Origin: Thalassoglobus neptunius
Lineage (GTDB): Bacteria; Planctomycetota; Planctomycetia; Planctomycetales; Planctomycetaceae
DNA length: 64,000 nt
NCBI RefSeq assembly: GCF_007859735.1
Contig: NZ_SIHI01000001.1
Location: forward strand, 2,136,119-2,200,118
Direction of reading: 5' to 3'
Below, in pieces: positions 37,561 through 46,527 of the stretch; the stretch's first letter is position 1; the number at the start of each line of letters is the position of its first letter. The position numbers were made by a program, and so were the translations under genes. Below the pieces are notes generated by a model. The model was not told where the DNA came from and did not search any database. It worked only from the letters and a program-made list of their open reading frames with translations.

Positions 37561-38523
37561 TCACTCATCGTCGTCAAAATCGTCGTCGATTTCATCCGAC
37601 ATGACGGCGTGAGGGTGCGAGTGCTCGTAAGTTTCGCGCATTCTTCGCGTACTGACGTGTGTATAGATCTGAGTTGTTGTCAGGCTTTTATGTCCCAGAA
37701 GTTCCTGAACACTCCTCAGATCGGCGCCCCCGTCGAGGAGATGTGTCGCGAAACTGTGACGAAGCGTGTGAGGCGAAGTGATTCTGTCGAGACCGGTGAT
37801 TTTGAGGTATTTGTCGATCATACGACCAATGCTGCGGGTCGTGAGCCGTCTTCCGAAGCGATTGAGAAACAGCGCTTCTGTCTCTTCAGGCAGCCCATTG
37901 GGATCGGGTTCTCGCACACTCATCCAGTGTTCAAGAGCCCGAACAGCATACGAACCGACTGGCGCAATTCGTTCTTTCTTGCCTTTACCGAAGACACGCA
38001 ACACATTCGTCCCACGATCCCAGCTGTCGACATCGAGTCCGACGAGTTCCGCGACACGAAGTCCGGCTGAATAAAGAGTTTCGAGAATCGCGCGGTCTCG
38101 CAACCCCATTGGATCATTCGCCGGAGGTGCTTCAAGCAGACTGGCGACTTGTTCGCTGGTCAGAAAATGAGGCAGCTTGCGTCCTGTGCGGGGCGTTCGA
38201 AGAGCTTTCGCGGGATTGGAAGTCGTGATCCCTTCTCGCATCGTATAGCGAAAGTAGCTTCTCAACGCAGCGAGTCTGCGAGCGATCGTCGTGCGTGCGT
38301 ACTGACATTCGTGGAGATAGGAGACGTACCCTCGAAGGACCGGAATCGTGATCTCTTCCGGATGAGGAATTGTTCCGACGCGATCCTGCAGGTAGTCGTA
38401 GAAGCTCGCAAAATCGTCTCGGTAAGATTTGAGTGTCAGTTCCGACGCGTTGCGCTCGATGTGCAGGTAACGGAGGAAATCGTCAACACTTTTTTGCAAC
38501 GTCGCTGCTCCCGGTCGAGTCAA
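37561..38523 (-). CDS. xerC: Site-specific tyrosine recombinase XerC/XerD
   Basis: The 320-residue protein has the N-terminal SAM-like core-binding domain and a C-terminal catalytic domain. Catalytic residues are visible: Arg in [10 protein letters not shown], Lys in GKGKKER, HxxR in [11 protein letters not shown], and His with Tyr in [14 protein letters not shown]. Xer proteins resolve chromosome dimers at dif. A polyaspartate tail ([11 protein letters not shown]) is unusual for XerC but does not touch the core. No integron, phage or transposon genes surround it, which favours a chromosomal housekeeping role. Confidence 0.9.
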   Translation of the reverse strand: MTRPGAATLQKSVDDFLRYLHIERNASELTLKSYRDDFASFYDYLQDRVGTIPHPEEITIPVLRGYVSYLHECQYARTTIARRLAALRSYFRYTMREGITTSNPAKALRTPRTGRKLPHFLTSEQVASLLEAPPANDPMGLRDRAILETLYSAGLRVAELVGLDVDSWDRGTNVLRVFGKGKKERIAPVGSYAVRALEHWMSVREPDPNGLPEETEALFLNRFGRRLTTRSIGRMIDKYLKITGLDRITSPHTLRHSFATHLLDGGADLRSVQELLGHKSLTTTQIYTHVSTRRMRETYEHSHPHAVMSDEIDDDFDDDE

Positions 38524-38658
38524 TTGATGTCCGCAGAGTCATCACTTGCTTCCTGAAAAGAGCCTGAAGCTCTGGCTTTCGCACTTGCTCGGACTCTGAA
38601 ACAGATTGGTTGTCCTGTTTCCTCGTGCAAATTGACGGAGATCATTTCGAATGATTCT

Positions 38659-38883
38659 CTATGCGCTCCGCCGGAATTTTGTGGTGGTCTCTTTGGCTTC
38701 TGCCTGCAGCTGACGAACTCTCTGGCTGAGAACTGCAGCGTCGTACCAGGTGAAGTTGAGTTCTGGATCGGCTGCATAATGTCCGAAAGTCTGAAGCAAT
38801 TGAGGGGCGCTTTCGGCATCAAAGAGGAAAACGAAACGTTCTCCATCTTTGACCATTGCGACAACATTGACACTCCGCGACAT
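38659..38883 (-). CDS. Small 74-residue protein, unknown function
   Basis: The ATG at 38883 gives MSRSVNVVAMVKDGERFVFLFD and then a helical part ending RVRQLQAEAKETTTKFRRSA. Its amphipathic strands and its position on the xerC strand suggest a real gene; an in-frame start at 38916 lies in a less protein-like region. The coding look is clear: acidic and aromatic residues alternate, and hydrophobic spacing is regular. I do not recognise the family. It could be co-transcribed with xerC, 135 bp downstream. Confidence 0.6.
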   Translation of the reverse strand: MSRSVNVVAMVKDGERFVFLFDAESAPQLLQTFGHYAADPELNFTWYDAAVLSQRVRQLQAEAKETTTKFRRSA

Positions 38884-39228
38884 AATGCGACACCTCGTTT
38901 CGCCGACAAACTTCACTGATGTCGTTATCGACGAATCGGGAGTGAACTGTGAGAAGATGCGGACGCGGAATACGAAGAAGTTTCTGGAGCTTGTTGGCGT
39001 CTTCTGTAATCGACAATACCCGCTGCCTCACCGGGAATTGCCCAACTTCTCGTTGGGGGCGAAGCACGAATCCATTGGAGCTCGTGAATTCTAAAGAAAC
39101 TGCCGGGAAAAGTGACTTGCAATTGAGCGCTGAAAATCAGAACAATTCTCGGTGAAAACCTCAATCACGATGTTTTTCGGAATCACTCTTCCGTCACGTT
39201 CATCCCTTTCGAAGCTCATTCATCCAAC
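38884..39228. other. 345-bp gap between divergent genes; no gene seen
   Basis: The stretch separates the small gene, read leftward, from argJ, read rightward. It should hold both promoters. I see no frame with protein-like character and no strong hairpin. Confidence 0.4.
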
Positions 39229-40422
39229 ATGACAAGTCAATTTGTGGTTCCCAAGGGCTTTCGAATGAACGGAGTTGCTTGCGGAATTAAAGAATCCGGG
39301 AAGCTCGACGTTTCCGTATTTGCCTCGGAGCGTCCAGCCGTTGGAGCCGGTGTCTATACGCAAAATCAGGTCGTCGGCGCTCCTGTTCTTGTGAGCCGGG
39401 ACCGGACTCCAAGCGACGCAATTTCGGCAATCGTGATTAACTCCGGAAACGCGAATGCGTGTACGGGCGAACGTGGCTTAAACGATGCCGAGATGATGAC
39501 TTCGATCGTCGCTGAGCAACTCTCGACGGCCAGTGAAAACGTCCTTGTCTGTTCGACGGGAGTGATTGGTCACTTCCTCCCGATGGAGAACGTCAGCCAG
39601 GGGATTCGGGCAGCGTGTCAGGGGCTCGGCAGTCAATCGGAACAGTTGACGCTCGCTGCCAAAGGGATCATGACAACCGATACATTTGAGAAAATTGCTT
39701 CTCAGACGCTCAACATCGACGGACAAGAGGTTCGAATCACCGGGGTGGCCAAAGGGGCAGCAATGATTGCCCCGAACATGGCGACGATGCTGGCAGTCGT
39801 AATGACTGACTATTCACTTCCGAAGGACCTTGCGGGCGGACTTCTTCGAACGGTGGTCGATCAGTCGTTCAATTGCATTTCCGTCGAAGGACACACCAGT
39901 ACGAGCGATAGTGTGTTGCTTCTTGCAAATGGATCTTCGGGAGTTCAGTCTCCGGCCGGAGGTCCGCACGTGGAATTCATCGAGGGGTTGATCAAGGTCT
40001 GTCAGGAATTGGCGCAGTTGATCATTCGCGATGCTGAAGGCGCCCAACACTTTGTGAAGGTCGCTGTCACTGGATTGCCTGAAGTGGAACAGGCTCGTCG
40101 TGTTGCCAAAGCAGTCTGTGATAGTCCGCTCGTCAAGACAGCGATCACGGGGAACGATCCGAACTGGGGCCGCATTGTTTCTGCAGCAGGTTATGCCGGC
40201 GTTCCTTTTCTGGAGCGAGACTTGTCTTTGGAGATCAATGATGTCGTAGTCTACGACCTCGGACGTCCATTGGACTTCGATGAAGTTTCGCTTTCTCAAT
40301 CGATGGCCCAAGGGGAAGTCGACATTCAACTCAAATTTCGACTGGGAAATGAATCAGTCACTTATTGGACGTGCGATCTGACTTCAGAGTACATCCGTCT
40401 GAATGCGGACTATACGACGTAA
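39229..40422 (+). CDS. argJ: Glutamate N-acetyltransferase / ornithine acetyltransferase
   Basis: ArgJ recycles the acetyl group between acetylornithine and glutamate in arginine synthesis and may also use acetyl-CoA. The 397-residue precursor self-cleaves before the threonine in KGAAMIAPNMATML; that motif is intact near residue 177-190. Other family tracts are NSGNANACTG, STGVIGHFLP and GNDPNWGRI. It stands alone; no other arginine gene is in view. About 100 bp separate it from the next gene. Confidence 0.95.
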   Translation: MTSQFVVPKGFRMNGVACGIKESGKLDVSVFASERPAVGAGVYTQNQVVGAPVLVSRDRTPSDAISAIVINSGNANACTGERGLNDAEMMTSIVAEQLSTASENVLVCSTGVIGHFLPMENVSQGIRAACQGLGSQSEQLTLAAKGIMTTDTFEKIASQTLNIDGQEVRITGVAKGAAMIAPNMATMLAVVMTDYSLPKDLAGGLLRTVVDQSFNCISVEGHTSTSDSVLLLANGSSGVQSPAGGPHVEFIEGLIKVCQELAQLIIRDAEGAQHFVKVAVTGLPEVEQARRVAKAVCDSPLVKTAITGNDPNWGRIVSAAGYAGVPFLERDLSLEINDVVVYDLGRPLDFDEVSLSQSMAQGEVDIQLKFRLGNESVTYWTCDLTSEYIRLNADYTT

Positions 40423-40441
40423 ATTTCTGGACCTGAACTTT

Positions 40442-40480
40442 CAACCCCAGGGTTGTCAGTCGTCGGCCGGTCGTTGACAA
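40442..40480. other. Two adjacent hairpins between argJ and the receiver-HATPase gene
   Basis: CAACCC (40442-40447) pairs with GGGTTG (40450-40455), and TTGTCA (40453-40458) pairs with TGACAA (40475-40480). They share bases and so exclude each other. There is no T-run, so they are not a typical terminator. Confidence 0.3.
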
Positions 40481-40522
40481 TAGAGAGATGGGTCTGACAT
40501 CGGACACGAAACGGACATCACA

Positions 40523-41452
40523 ATGGCGAGGATTTTGGTTGTTGATGACAGTCTGGTCGATTTGCGTTTGGCAAGTCGATTGCTGGAAAAGATTCCGGAC
40601 TGGGAAGTCACAACTGCGCGCAACGGGCGTGAAGGGCTGGAACAGGTTGAACTTGAGATTCCGGATTTGATCGTCACCGATCTGAAGATGCCGGAGATGA
40701 ACGGGCTGGAACTTGTCGAAGCGATTCGAAATGAATATCCGCTTGTGCCCGTCGTTCTGATGACTGCTGGCGGAAGTGAGACAATTGCTGTGACGGCTCT
40801 TGAGAAGGGAGCAGCCAGCTATGTGCCGAAGACCGAGTTGGGAAGCGAATTGATCGACACTGTCGAACGAATTCTCGCATCCTCCAACAAGCGACGGAAA
40901 CGTCGCCGGCTTTTAAATTACTTATCGTCTGTCAGCTACGTTCTCGATAACGACCTCGATCTGATCTCAGCGTTGGTAGCGGAAATCCGAGAGACCGTTC
41001 AAGAGAGATGGATCTTCGACGAGAATGAGAGTCTTCGTTTCGCCTCCGCAGTCGATGAAGCTCTGACGAACGCCTACTTCCATGGAAATCTGGAAGTGAG
41101 TTCGGACCTTCGAGAAGAAGATCCCAACGCTTATCACGATCTGGCAAACACGCGGCGAAAGCAGGAGCCGTTTCGGTCGCGTCAGATTCATGTCGAACTG
41201 AACATGAGCAAGGAAGAGGTTTCCATCACCATTGTCGATCAGGGATCAGGATTTGATCCGGAAGCCTTGCCGGACCCGACATCTCCGGGCTATCTCGAAC
41301 GCCCCAGCGGACGCGGCGTTTTGCTGATGCGAGCGTTTACCGATTCGATCGAATTTAATCCGACCGGGAATGCGGTCACGCTTCGCAAGAAAGTGAATCG
41401 CCAGCTGAACGGTGATTACATTATCGACGACACTCTTGAGACCAGCGAGTGA
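40523..41452 (+). CDS. Receiver domain fused to an RsbW-like HATPase
   Basis: Residues 1-120 form a CheY-like receiver: DD near 8, phospho-acceptor Asp in IVTDLKMP near 53, and Lys in YVPKTEL. Residues about 150-300 form a GHKL ATPase: N-box DEALTNAYFHGN, G1-box DQGSGFDP and the loop RGVLLMRAF. There is no histidine-phosphotransfer domain, so it looks like an anti-sigma kinase switched by its own receiver. It would phosphorylate an anti-anti-sigma or other STAS protein. A STAS protein is at 1.7 kb. The gene stands alone. Confidence 0.87.
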   Translation: MARILVVDDSLVDLRLASRLLEKIPDWEVTTARNGREGLEQVELEIPDLIVTDLKMPEMNGLELVEAIRNEYPLVPVVLMTAGGSETIAVTALEKGAASYVPKTELGSELIDTVERILASSNKRRKRRRLLNYLSSVSYVLDNDLDLISALVAEIRETVQERWIFDENESLRFASAVDEALTNAYFHGNLEVSSDLREEDPNAYHDLANTRRKQEPFRSRQIHVELNMSKEEVSITIVDQGSGFDPEALPDPTSPGYLERPSGRGVLLMRAFTDSIEFNPTGNAVTLRKKVNRQLNGDYIIDDTLETSE

Positions 41453-41590
41453 GAATCGTTCACTCACTCGTTAACTGGTTCAGCATGACTTCGTCTTCCG
41501 TTTTCGATTCTTCTGAAATTCACGATCGCTGCTGTTTCGCTTCTGCGACGCAACGAGATCGGACGAACGCAGAGATCTCAGGCAAACGAA

Positions 41591-42763
41591 TTAGAATCGG
41601 AATCCGACACGGCCGATGAATTGTCCGTCGATATCGAAGTCGCGTCCCGGAGAGGTGTATTTAACTTCGCGATTGAAGGCATAACCGCCCTCTGCGAATG
41701 TCGTGACCCAACCGGCTTCCCATCGAAATCCACCGACCAGACGATAATCGCTGAACTGAACTTTCGCGTCCGACGTATTTCCGGCGATCGTCAGTTCGGT
41801 CTGATAGGACTCGACGTGGTATTCCCCTTCGACGTACATCCATGTCGGGACTCCGTTTGGTGTTCCGAGGAAGACGCTTGCTCTTGTGGTCGGGAACAAC
41901 AGGCGGAATTCCCAAAGATCGTTCGGTGTCCAAACTGCACCCGCATACGGAATGACAATGTCATCGACGCGATCCCAGTAGGCTGCTCCGATCACCCATT
42001 GCCACTGAGGACTGACGGGGACATAAGCAACGACACGGCCATCGAACTGAAAGCTGTCTGAATTGAGAGACGTGTCCAGATCGGTGGCGATGGCTGGAGT
42101 GAATCCAAACTCGAAAGTACATCCTCGTGCACCGGTCCGTTGAAGAGCCAGATCGAGTCCGAAGCGGAAGAACGATCCCGGAAGGTCTCGCGTTGGGTCA
42201 TCGGCGGTCGGACCCTGAAGGCTTCGGTAATTGAACTGAGGTCCGAATGTCCACACGTCACCGGGCATCCCCGGAGTCAGATATTCTTCTTCAATGTCAA
42301 TCGCCCAGATTTCAACGTCTCCCACATTCGGGCTGCTGGTTCCGCTGCTCGGAAGCCATGTTCCGTCGACGCGAGAGTTCCAACCGAACTGTTGAGGTTG
42401 AGGACCAAACACTCCGTATCCGTTCGAAGGAGCGATGGGAGAAATCATCCCCCCTGCCCACGGATCCTGAGTGATCGGCGTTGGATAGCCAGGTGCTCCG
42501 GGACTTGTGTACGGCTGCGGCATTCCTCCCTGAACGGCGGCGTTTGGATCGCCGAATGTTTCAGGAGGGTAGAAGGTCGTTGTCCCCGGAGGAGGAACAG
42601 TGAGTGGACCCGTGGCATACATTGGCCCTGATGTCGTGACATCCTGGCCGCGAATAATGAAGTCCGCTGGAGCATTCAATGCTTCATCGAACGGGTTCGC
42701 AGCGAAGGATGGGACCGCTGTCGTCAAGCTGGTCGCCAGGACGAGAAGAACGGAACTGTTCAC
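41591..42763 (-). CDS. Predicted outer-membrane beta-barrel protein (DUF6268-like)
   Basis: I prefer the GTG at 42763: AAGGA lies seven bases upstream and a signal peptide follows at once (VLLVLATSLTTAVPSFAANPF). An ATG at 42823 would add 20 polar residues before it. After a proline/glycine-rich stretch, the 200-residue C-terminal part alternates strands with aromatic ends and finishes GRVGFRF, the phenylalanine end typical of barrels. The DUF6268 label is recalled by general shape and is unproven. Confidence 0.65.
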   Translation of the reverse strand: MNSSVLLVLATSLTTAVPSFAANPFDEALNAPADFIIRGQDVTTSGPMYATGPLTVPPPGTTTFYPPETFGDPNAAVQGGMPQPYTSPGAPGYPTPITQDPWAGGMISPIAPSNGYGVFGPQPQQFGWNSRVDGTWLPSSGTSSPNVGDVEIWAIDIEEEYLTPGMPGDVWTFGPQFNYRSLQGPTADDPTRDLPGSFFRFGLDLALQRTGARGCTFEFGFTPAIATDLDTSLNSDSFQFDGRVVAYVPVSPQWQWVIGAAYWDRVDDIVIPYAGAVWTPNDLWEFRLLFPTTRASVFLGTPNGVPTWMYVEGEYHVESYQTELTIAGNTSDAKVQFSDYRLVGGFRWEAGWVTTFAEGGYAFNREVKYTSPGRDFDIDGQFIGRVGFRF

Positions 42764-43205
42764 AGGGACATCCTTGTCGATGAGTGGTGAGGGAGAGGAA
42801 TCTTGGGGTGAGAAAGGGCTCACTCAAAATGTGAATGAGGATCGGAAATTTCCAGAAAAACAGACAAGTCGTCAAGATCGCCTCAAGTTTTCAGAAGACC
42901 AGTGCGAGGGGAAAGCGGGTTCCGGTTTTGAATCTCCGAATTTGAAATTTGCGTAAGTTGTTGACACATCGAAGACTCGCGCAATTCGTGTGTCCCTTTT
43001 GTGTTGGAATTGTCAGTTCTACAATTCAAAATCGTTTGCCCGAGTTTGCTCAAGTTTTGATGAGGGAGCGATTCTTCACCGATTGAGTTGCCATGCAGAA
43101 GTTGTCGCTCTTGCTGACGAATACGTACGCAGTCGCGAGAAACAATGCTCTCGTTGCGATCGAAACACCGAACGCGAGCCGGATGCCCTCAGAGAAGTTG
43201 TGAGA
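42764..43205. other. 442-bp gap upstream of comF; no gene seen
   Basis: The gap holds the divergent promoters of the barrel gene and comF. A TTGACA lies at 42961-42966, but no good -10 follows at 17 bases. A perfect 7-bp inverted repeat, GAATTGT (43007-43013) and ACAATTC (43021-43027), could be an operator. The comF frame stays open here to 42990 but is not coding in look. Confidence 0.4.
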
Positions 43206-44012
43206 ATGATTCGAACGGGATGGATAAGAGAACTGACGCAGCCTCTTCTCGACTTTGTCTACCCCCGAACCTGTCTGATTTGTGGGAAGTCAATTCATGA
43301 TTCGGGGAAATTTGAAGTCTGCCCAAGTTGTTTCGCGGAGGTCAGCGGAGCGAAATTTCCGAGATGTCAGATCTGTTCCGGGACAGTGGGGCCGTATCTG
43401 GACACGTCAAACGGCTGTTCAGATTGCAGCAAGTCCTCGTTCGCATTTCAGTCGGTCCAGAGTCTGGGGCCGTACGAAGAGCCGCTGCGAGGGGCAATTC
43501 TCAGGGCAAAGACTGGTTCAAACCCTGCTCTCACAGAAACCTTGACTAATCTGTTGTGGGATCAGGAGAAAGACCGTTTGCGGTCGATCGGTGTCGATTT
43601 GATTGTTCCGGTCCCGCATCACTGGGTCGATCGAATTCTGTCTCCGCGTCCCCCTGTCGAACTGATTGCTGATCGGTTGGGAGGCTTCTTGATGGTGCCG
43701 GTGGAGCATCATATACTTCGCAAGCATCGGCGAACTCCCAGGCAGCGAACGATGGAAAATGTCACCCAGCGGCGACAGAACCTTCGAGCTGCCTTCACCG
43801 TGCCCAAACAAGCAACTTTGGATGGGGCGCACATTCTGCTTGTTGATGATGTATTGACGACCGGGACAACCTGCCATCGGGTGTCGTCTGAACTCAAGAA
43901 AGCTGGCGCCAGGCGAGTTGACGTTGTTGTCATCGCCCGCCATGTCAGCCAACAGTCCCAAAAATCGGATCGCGTGACTTTGGAATCCTCCGAAGAAGCG
44001 ATCACAGGTTGA
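43206..44012 (+). CDS. comF: ComF-family phosphoribosyltransferase-like protein
   Basis: The 268-residue protein has an N-terminal zinc-finger region with cysteine pairs (CLICG, CPSC, CQIC, CSDC) and a C-terminal phosphoribosyltransferase domain with the PRPP motif LLVDDVLTTGTT. ComF helps natural transformation in several bacteria. I start it at ATG 43206; the frame is open further upstream but lacks similarity. The next gene starts within 10 bases of its stop, so the comF-DUF502-hemC run is probably one operon. Confidence 0.87.
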   Translation: MIRTGWIRELTQPLLDFVYPRTCLICGKSIHDSGKFEVCPSCFAEVSGAKFPRCQICSGTVGPYLDTSNGCSDCSKSSFAFQSVQSLGPYEEPLRGAILRAKTGSNPALTETLTNLLWDQEKDRLRSIGVDLIVPVPHHWVDRILSPRPPVELIADRLGGFLMVPVEHHILRKHRRTPRQRTMENVTQRRQNLRAAFTVPKQATLDGAHILLVDDVLTTGTTCHRVSSELKKAGARRVDVVVIARHVSQQSQKSDRVTLESSEEAITG

Positions 44013-44020
44013 GTGTCTCC

Positions 44021-45265
44021 ATGCAGGATGAAGAAGAGTTTGGGAAATCGAACGACGCGGAAGACTCCGCACCCGTTCGACGACTGACGCCGACGCGAAT
44101 TTTTCTTCGCGGACTCGCAGTCAGTCTTCCCGCCATTCTTACCGTTTTGATTCTCCTCTGGGTCTTCGAGAAGGTGAACGCCTACTTGATTACGCCAGCG
44201 ACGTGGGCTGTCAAATACTCCATTGCTTCTCTGGTCGATCAGTCGATCGAGGTTCACGATACACCCGTTCAAGGTGACGTGAAACTCTTCCGAATCGACG
44301 GGGCTCCTTCACTGGATCTTTGCGGAAGCGATTATCTTGTGACGGCAGAACTCCAGTCGAAGTATCGTCGATTCATCGAGAACGAACCGCCGATCGAACT
44401 CAATTTCGAGTCGGACGAAGAGGTCACTCCGCTCGACGCTTTTGCCGTCAGGCATCAGCGACGAATTCAGTGGCTCCAGTCAAACGCCGATCGGATTCCG
44501 AGTGGTGTTTACGTTCAGTTTGGTCCGTTGGCTGTTCCGTATGACGTTTACTCGGAAGTCGCGAGACATCTTCCTCCGGGGCAAATGCCAACATCTGCCC
44601 GGGCGGTTTATATGGAATATGTGGCCCGGAAATATCTCGGGAGCGTGTTCCCACTGAGCTTACTGACCGTTGTCATTTTCATCGTTCTCTTCTACTTCGC
44701 TGGTCAATTCGTTTCGGCACGGATTGGAAACTGGCTGGTGAGAGGCGTTGAAACACAGGTTCTGGGAAGATTGCCGGTCGTGAGAAACGTTTACGGCTCC
44801 GTCAAACAGGTCACAGACTTCGTGTTCACAGAGAACCAACCTGTGGAGTATCGACGCGTCGCTGCGGTGCAATATCCCCGCGACGGAATCTGGACCATTG
44901 GATTTGTGACCGGGGAAAGCATGATGCAGATCGCGATGGGTGCGGGAGAACCGTGCGTCGCTGTCCTGATCCCAACGTCGCCGATGCCGATGACCGGATT
45001 CACAGTCAACGTTCCCAAAAGCGAAGTTCTTGACCTCGACATTACGGTCGAGCAAGCGATGCAGTTCTGCATTTCCTGCGGCGTGCTTTCTCCTCCTCAC
45101 CAGAAGTTGACGAAAGCCAAGTTTCGGGAACTTGTCGAAAAGGGTTTGCTCAACGGACCCCGCAACCCCGCATCCTCCTATCCGGGAGGAACTGTCAGCC
45201 CTCCCGCATTGAGCCCACTAACTCCTCCGGAGACTCTCAAACCGGATGATGGAGAAAACGATTGA
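44021..45265 (+). CDS. DUF502 membrane protein
   Basis: The 414-residue protein has two membrane regions, one at about 30-55 and one at about 210-235. Between them is a soluble insert of about 150 residues. The later part matches DUF502: FSARIGNWLVRGVE-like spacing, then VYGSVKQVTDFVF, GFVTGE and PTSPMPMTGF. A TTG at 44009 overlapping the comF stop is an alternative start. The insert between helices is longer than in most DUF502 proteins I recall. Function is unknown; its stop overlaps the hemC start. Confidence 0.82.
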   Translation: MQDEEEFGKSNDAEDSAPVRRLTPTRIFLRGLAVSLPAILTVLILLWVFEKVNAYLITPATWAVKYSIASLVDQSIEVHDTPVQGDVKLFRIDGAPSLDLCGSDYLVTAELQSKYRRFIENEPPIELNFESDEEVTPLDAFAVRHQRRIQWLQSNADRIPSGVYVQFGPLAVPYDVYSEVARHLPPGQMPTSARAVYMEYVARKYLGSVFPLSLLTVVIFIVLFYFAGQFVSARIGNWLVRGVETQVLGRLPVVRNVYGSVKQVTDFVFTENQPVEYRRVAAVQYPRDGIWTIGFVTGESMMQIAMGAGEPCVAVLIPTSPMPMTGFTVNVPKSEVLDLDITVEQAMQFCISCGVLSPPHQKLTKAKFRELVEKGLLNGPRNPASSYPGGTVSPPALSPLTPPETLKPDDGEND

Positions 45266-46194
45266 ATTCCAGTACATCAGGCCGCACGATCAGAATTGCT
45301 ACTCGGCAAAGTCAGCTGGCACTCTGGCAGGCGAATCATATTGCCGATCTCCTTCGGCAGGAGACCGATCAGTTCAAGGTTGAGTTGGTTCCGCTTTCCA
45401 CGATCGGAGACCGCGATCGTTCGGAACCGTTGCGGAATATGGGAGGCCAGGGAGTTTTCACCCGGGAAGTTCAACGAGCTGTCCTCGATCAGTCAGCGGA
45501 CATCGCGGTTCATTCGCTGAAGGATCTCCCGACGGACACCGTTGACGGACTCGCACTTGCGGGAGTTCCGGAACGCGCGCCGCGATTTGATGCTCTCTTA
45601 ATGCCTCACGGTGCTGAGGTCACAGGACTGGACGAGCTTCCCGAGAAGGCTCGTGTCGGAACGGGGAGTCCTCGACGGCAGGCACAAATTCTCGCTCAGT
45701 ATCCGACTTTGGAGTTGTGCGAAATTCGGGGCAATGTCGAAACACGAATCCGCAAGCTGGACGAAGGAGAATTCGATGCTGTCATTCTCGCAGAAGCGGG
45801 TCTTCGTCGACTTGGGTTGGAAGATCGAATTGGCGCCATTCTTCGTCCGCCTGTGATGTATCCCGCCGTCGGGCAAGCGGCCCTTGGTCTTGAGTGTCGT
45901 GATGATGATGAACAGGTGATTGAACTCCTTCAGTCAGTGACTGACGACAAAGCCCTCGCCGAGGTCACCTGTGAACGTGCTTGCCTCGCAACTCTTCGAG
46001 CCGGGTGTCATGCTCCGGTTGGCATTCACTGCGTTGTTGAGAATGATCAGATTGAAGCGACCGCCGTTGTTCTCAGTCCCGATGGACGCGAACGGTTCGA
46101 AGCAGCGATCACCGGAACCTCAGACGATGCACTTTCTCTCGGTCAACAGCTTGCAGAAACCTTAATTGCAGGTGGTGCGGAAAAGGTGCTGTGA
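45262..46194 (+). CDS. hemC: Hydroxymethylbilane synthase (porphobilinogen deaminase)
   Basis: HemC links four porphobilinogens in haem synthesis. The 310-residue protein begins with IRIATRQSQLALWQA, then shows GTGSPRRQAQIL, EIRGNVETRI, AVGQAALGLECR and the dipyrromethane cysteine in AGCHAPVG. It starts at a TTG at 45262 that overlaps the DUF502 stop, with GGAG seven bases before it. No other haem gene follows: the next gene is a secreted TPR protein after a 333-bp gap. Confidence 0.94.
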   Translation: MNSSTSGRTIRIATRQSQLALWQANHIADLLRQETDQFKVELVPLSTIGDRDRSEPLRNMGGQGVFTREVQRAVLDQSADIAVHSLKDLPTDTVDGLALAGVPERAPRFDALLMPHGAEVTGLDELPEKARVGTGSPRRQAQILAQYPTLELCEIRGNVETRIRKLDEGEFDAVILAEAGLRRLGLEDRIGAILRPPVMYPAVGQAALGLECRDDDEQVIELLQSVTDDKALAEVTCERACLATLRAGCHAPVGIHCVVENDQIEATAVVLSPDGRERFEAAITGTSDDALSLGQQLAETLIAGGAEKVL

Positions 46195-46527
46195 CGGACG
46201 GTTGCCTTCGATGAGATTGTGACAAGGACGATTCGAACCCGTTTTCGCGAATTCGCACGGGCGAATTGTGCGAGGGCGATGCCAGCCACTTCCTGCGAGA
46301 GTCATCGACTTGGATTCCTGAACAATCGGAGTTCGAGTGCTCTCCCGGTCAGACTGGGGTTGATGGATTCTCTGGCATCGGTTACGACGCGCGGAGGAAA
46401 TCAACAGTCTGGCGCTGCCGATGCGTTCAGGCGGAATCACAAACATCCGTTGTTCCGTGTCCGCTGCTCCTCGGCAACTCGCCAAAAGTACTCTCACCTT
46501 ACGAAATTTCCTCAGGGAGGAATCAGG
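46195..46527. other. 333-bp gap upstream of the TPR gene; no gene seen
   Basis: An open frame runs through this stretch in phase with the TPR gene, but its translation lacks protein character and the TPR gene has its own strong binding site and signal peptide. A 6-bp hairpin (TCGCAC/GTGCGA) lies near 46253-46274. The stretch probably holds the TPR promoter and 5' leader. Confidence 0.4.

Noticed and set aside
37561-38523. Phage or integron integrase
   Set aside because: The motifs fit XerC/D and no mobile-element genes, attachment repeats or cassettes surround it.
42961-42989. Promoter with TTGACA upstream of comF
   Set aside because: The matching -10 at the proper spacing is poor (ATTCGT).
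46219-46527. N-terminal extension of the TPR protein by 103 codons
   Set aside because: The start at 46528 has a strong binding site and begins a signal peptide; the extension has no protein character.
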